Source: Chara braunii (Eukaryota > Streptophyta > Charophyceae > Charales > Characeae). Taken from it: 20,000 nt of DNA. Positions 18,963 to 20,000 of the stretch are shown piece after piece (the stretch's first letter is position 1; each line of letters starts with the position of its first letter). Made by a program: the position numbers and the translations under genes. The notes under the pieces were generated by a model. The model was given only the letters and a program-made list of their open reading frames with translations, was not told the DNA's origin and did no database searches. Where the stretch lies: NCBI GenBank assembly GCA_003427395.1, contig BFEA01000196.1, positions 234,330 through 254,329 on the forward strand. The letters are read 5' to 3'.

Positions 18963-19045
18963 ATGCCTTTCTCGGCCTTTTGGCTAAGATCAGTTTAACA
19001 TCCATTGTAGTATCTGGTCTGATCGGTTTGTATCTGGAAAAAAAA
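18963..19045 (+). ncRNA. U2 snRNA-like fragment, 3'-truncated (pseudogene)
   Basis: CCTTTCTCGGCCTTTTGGC and TAAGATCA match the highly conserved 5' end of U2 in its plant-like form. The branch-point pairing segment GTAGTATCTG follows at 19008-19017, then a diverged stem IIa (GATCGGTTTGTATCTGG). Between TAAGATCA and GTAGTA lies an extra GTTTAACATCCATT, which looks like a duplicated piece of the stem IIa/IIb region. The sequence then breaks into A8 (19038-19045), so the Sm site and 3' stem-loops are missing: about 75 nt against nearly 200 in functional U2. GTTCATGA occurs at 18929-18936 and again right after the A run at 19046-19053, a possible target duplication. No upstream USE element is visible. 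Confidence 0.8.
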
Positions 19046-19048
19046 GTT

Positions 19049-19104
19049 CATGAAAGCAGTCCATGAAAGGATGGTTCGAAAATGATTCGTCCATGAAAGC
19101 AGTC
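19049..19104. repeat. Short direct repeat CATGAAAGCAGTC
   Basis: Identical 13-bp copies at 19049-19061 and 19092-19104, with a partial CATGAAAG between them, just after the U2-like fragment. Confidence 0.7.
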
Positions 19105-19163
19105 GGGGCGACAAGAAAAACGAATCGTGCGCGGCTCGCTTGTTTTTTTTTCTCGCGGCGCGA

Positions 19164-19446
19164 CCTGATGTTGTCGATTGCGGAATGTGCTGCGCACGCG
19201 CGCATTACGTCTTCTTCTTCTTCTTCTTCTTGGGTTAAGTGCTCATCTTGGGGCTTAACTTTCACCCCAGTCCACTTAGCCGTTTGGTTGAGTGTTTACC
19301 TCCTGACCGGGAGGGCATGTGTTCGATTCTTGGGATCGTCACGTGAAGCGTAAGGACTCAAATTCTTCTTCTTCTTTTTCTTCTTCTTCTACTTCTTCTT
19401 TGGTGCGACCTGACCTGATGTTGTCGATTGCGGAATGTGCAGCGCA
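19164..19446 (+). mobile_element. tRNA-like SINE candidate between 33-bp direct repeats
   Basis: A 33-bp segment starting CCTGATGTTGTCGATTGC occurs at 19164-19196 and 19414-19446 with one mismatch, offset 250 bp. Between them lie a CTT run (19210-19231), a small GTTAAG/CTTAAC hairpin, and a tRNA-like promoter pair: A-box-like TAGCCGTTTGGTTGAG (from 19278) and B-box-like TGTTCGATTCT (19320-19330). A second CTT-rich run follows (19363-19401). The box spacing of about 42 bp suits a tRNA-derived SINE, but the body does not fold as a clean tRNA. The direct repeats are long for a target duplication and may be a local duplication instead. Confidence 0.45.
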
Positions 19447-19564
19447 ATGACGCTGTGAGGGGTGATGGGAGGAAACTGCTGACTATCGGCGGGCAATACC
19501 GAGCGGAGTGTTTGCCGGGTCCGTTCTTTTTCTTATTCTTCCCGCCTCCCCCCTTACGCCCCCC

Positions 19565-19638
19565 GTGATAGCGCTGAGTATCGGCGCTGAGTTAAGCGCG
19601 CCTTGCCCTGCTATCACCGCTGAGTATCGGCGCTCAGT
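19565..19638. repeat. Inverted GTGATAG/CTATCAC with direct repeat CGCTGAGTATCGGCGCT
   Basis: GTGATAG (19565-19571) pairs with CTATCAC (19610-19616). The segment CGCTGAGTATCGGCGCTGAG (19572-19591) recurs at 19619-19638 with one change. Confidence 0.75.
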
Positions 19639-19675
19639 ATCGTTTGCTGCTGTTTCTGGACTACTCGTTGCCTCT

Positions 19676-19705
19676 GGGTGTGGGTGTGGGTGGGGGTGGG
19701 TGGGG

Positions 19706-19784
<79 letters not shown>

Positions 19785-19797
19785 GGGGGGGGGGGGG
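19676..19797. repeat. Composite microsatellite: G-tracts, (GT)n, (AG)n, G24
   Basis: GGGTGTGGGTGGGGGTGGGT (from 19676) meets the G-quadruplex pattern of four G3+ tracts with short loops. It is followed by (GT)n to about 19730, (AG)n to about 19774 and an uninterrupted run of 24 G (19774-19797). Confidence 0.95.
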
Positions 19798-19886
19798 AGG
19801 TGAGAGAAGGAATAAGTGGAAAGCAAACTGACAGAGCGGTGGATCGGAGATAATCGGCGGTGCGAGTTCGGACAGAATTGGTGGCG

Positions 19887-19943
19887 ATGAAGGCTTTTAA
19901 AGTGTTGCTTGTGGTCGGGGACTGCATTTTGATAGGAATGCAG
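19887..19943 (+). CDS. Possible first coding exon (MKAFKVLLVVGDCILIGMQ)
   Basis: An ATG with G at -3 (GGCGATGA) opens a 19-codon frame that stays open to CAG|GTAGGT, a good splice-donor match at 19943/19944. The peptide is a Lys start followed by a hydrophobic run, compatible with a signal or membrane anchor. Past the donor the frame soon enters an A run and a stop, as expected for an intron. The gene would continue beyond the right edge, and the composite microsatellite would lie in its 5' region. The length is short enough for chance. No family can be named. Confidence 0.3.
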
Positions 19944-20000
19944 GTAGGTCGTCTTTATTTATTAAAAAAAAAAAATGTTTGAAAAGTGGGTGCATTATCG

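Noticed and set aside
18963-19045. Functional U2 snRNA gene
   Set aside because: Missing Sm site and 3' stem-loops, contains an insertion before the branch-point pairing segment, and has no upstream element.
19614-19927. Open frames across the TG/AG/G microsatellite
   Set aside because: Low-complexity artefacts (poly Ser-Leu, Arg-Glu, Gly, Pro).

Overview
The window reads as a repeat-rich stretch of a eukaryotic nuclear genome with no intact, recognisable host gene. It holds nested and decayed retroelements, short inverted-repeat transposons, a large satellite block, long microsatellites and a U2 snRNA-like fragment. The green lineage, perhaps a streptophyte alga, is my best guess for the host. 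The U2 fragment begins like plant U2 (CCTTTCTCGGCC), and the main retroelement belongs to a Penelope-like clade reported from green algae, spike mosses and protists. This placement is inference.

Layout. 1-472: tandem array of short hairpin-forming monomers in a three-monomer higher-order repeat. 473-2143: mostly unassigned, with a possible decayed coding stretch at 980-1489 and three adjacent hairpins at 1046-1113. 2144-7478: a Penelope-like retroelement on the minus strand. It has two 695-bp direct copies (pseudo-LTRs) flanking one long broken reading frame that encodes an Arg-rich N-terminus, a CCHC knuckle, a coiled coil, a GIY-YIG endonuclease, a CxC motif and a reverse transcriptase. 7479-8745: an unrecognised decayed coding stretch on the plus strand, containing a short tandem duplication and interrupted by a 389-bp hAT-like MITE. 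8769-13012: a satellite of 81-bp units in alternating orientation, with a second MITE of the same kind nested in it and a marker block repeated 2,743 bp apart. 13430-13966: probable LINE endonuclease relic (+). 15386-15829: LINE ORF1-like relic (-). 16482-16849: third MITE with long terminal inverted repeats. 16850-20000: GC-richer DNA with minisatellites, a cluster of E2F-like GGCGGGAAA sites, a perfect palindrome, the U2 fragment, a tRNA-like SINE candidate between 33-bp direct repeats, a TG/AG/G composite microsatellite, and a possible first coding exon with a splice donor at 19887-19943.

The most notable item is the Penelope-like element. Its endonuclease lies N-terminal to the RT, and both follow a gag-like CCHC/coiled-coil region in what was evidently one reading frame. 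All parts are broken by stop codons and two frameshifts, so this copy is dead. Nothing in the window forms a working pathway; its story is one of nested insertions and satellite growth.
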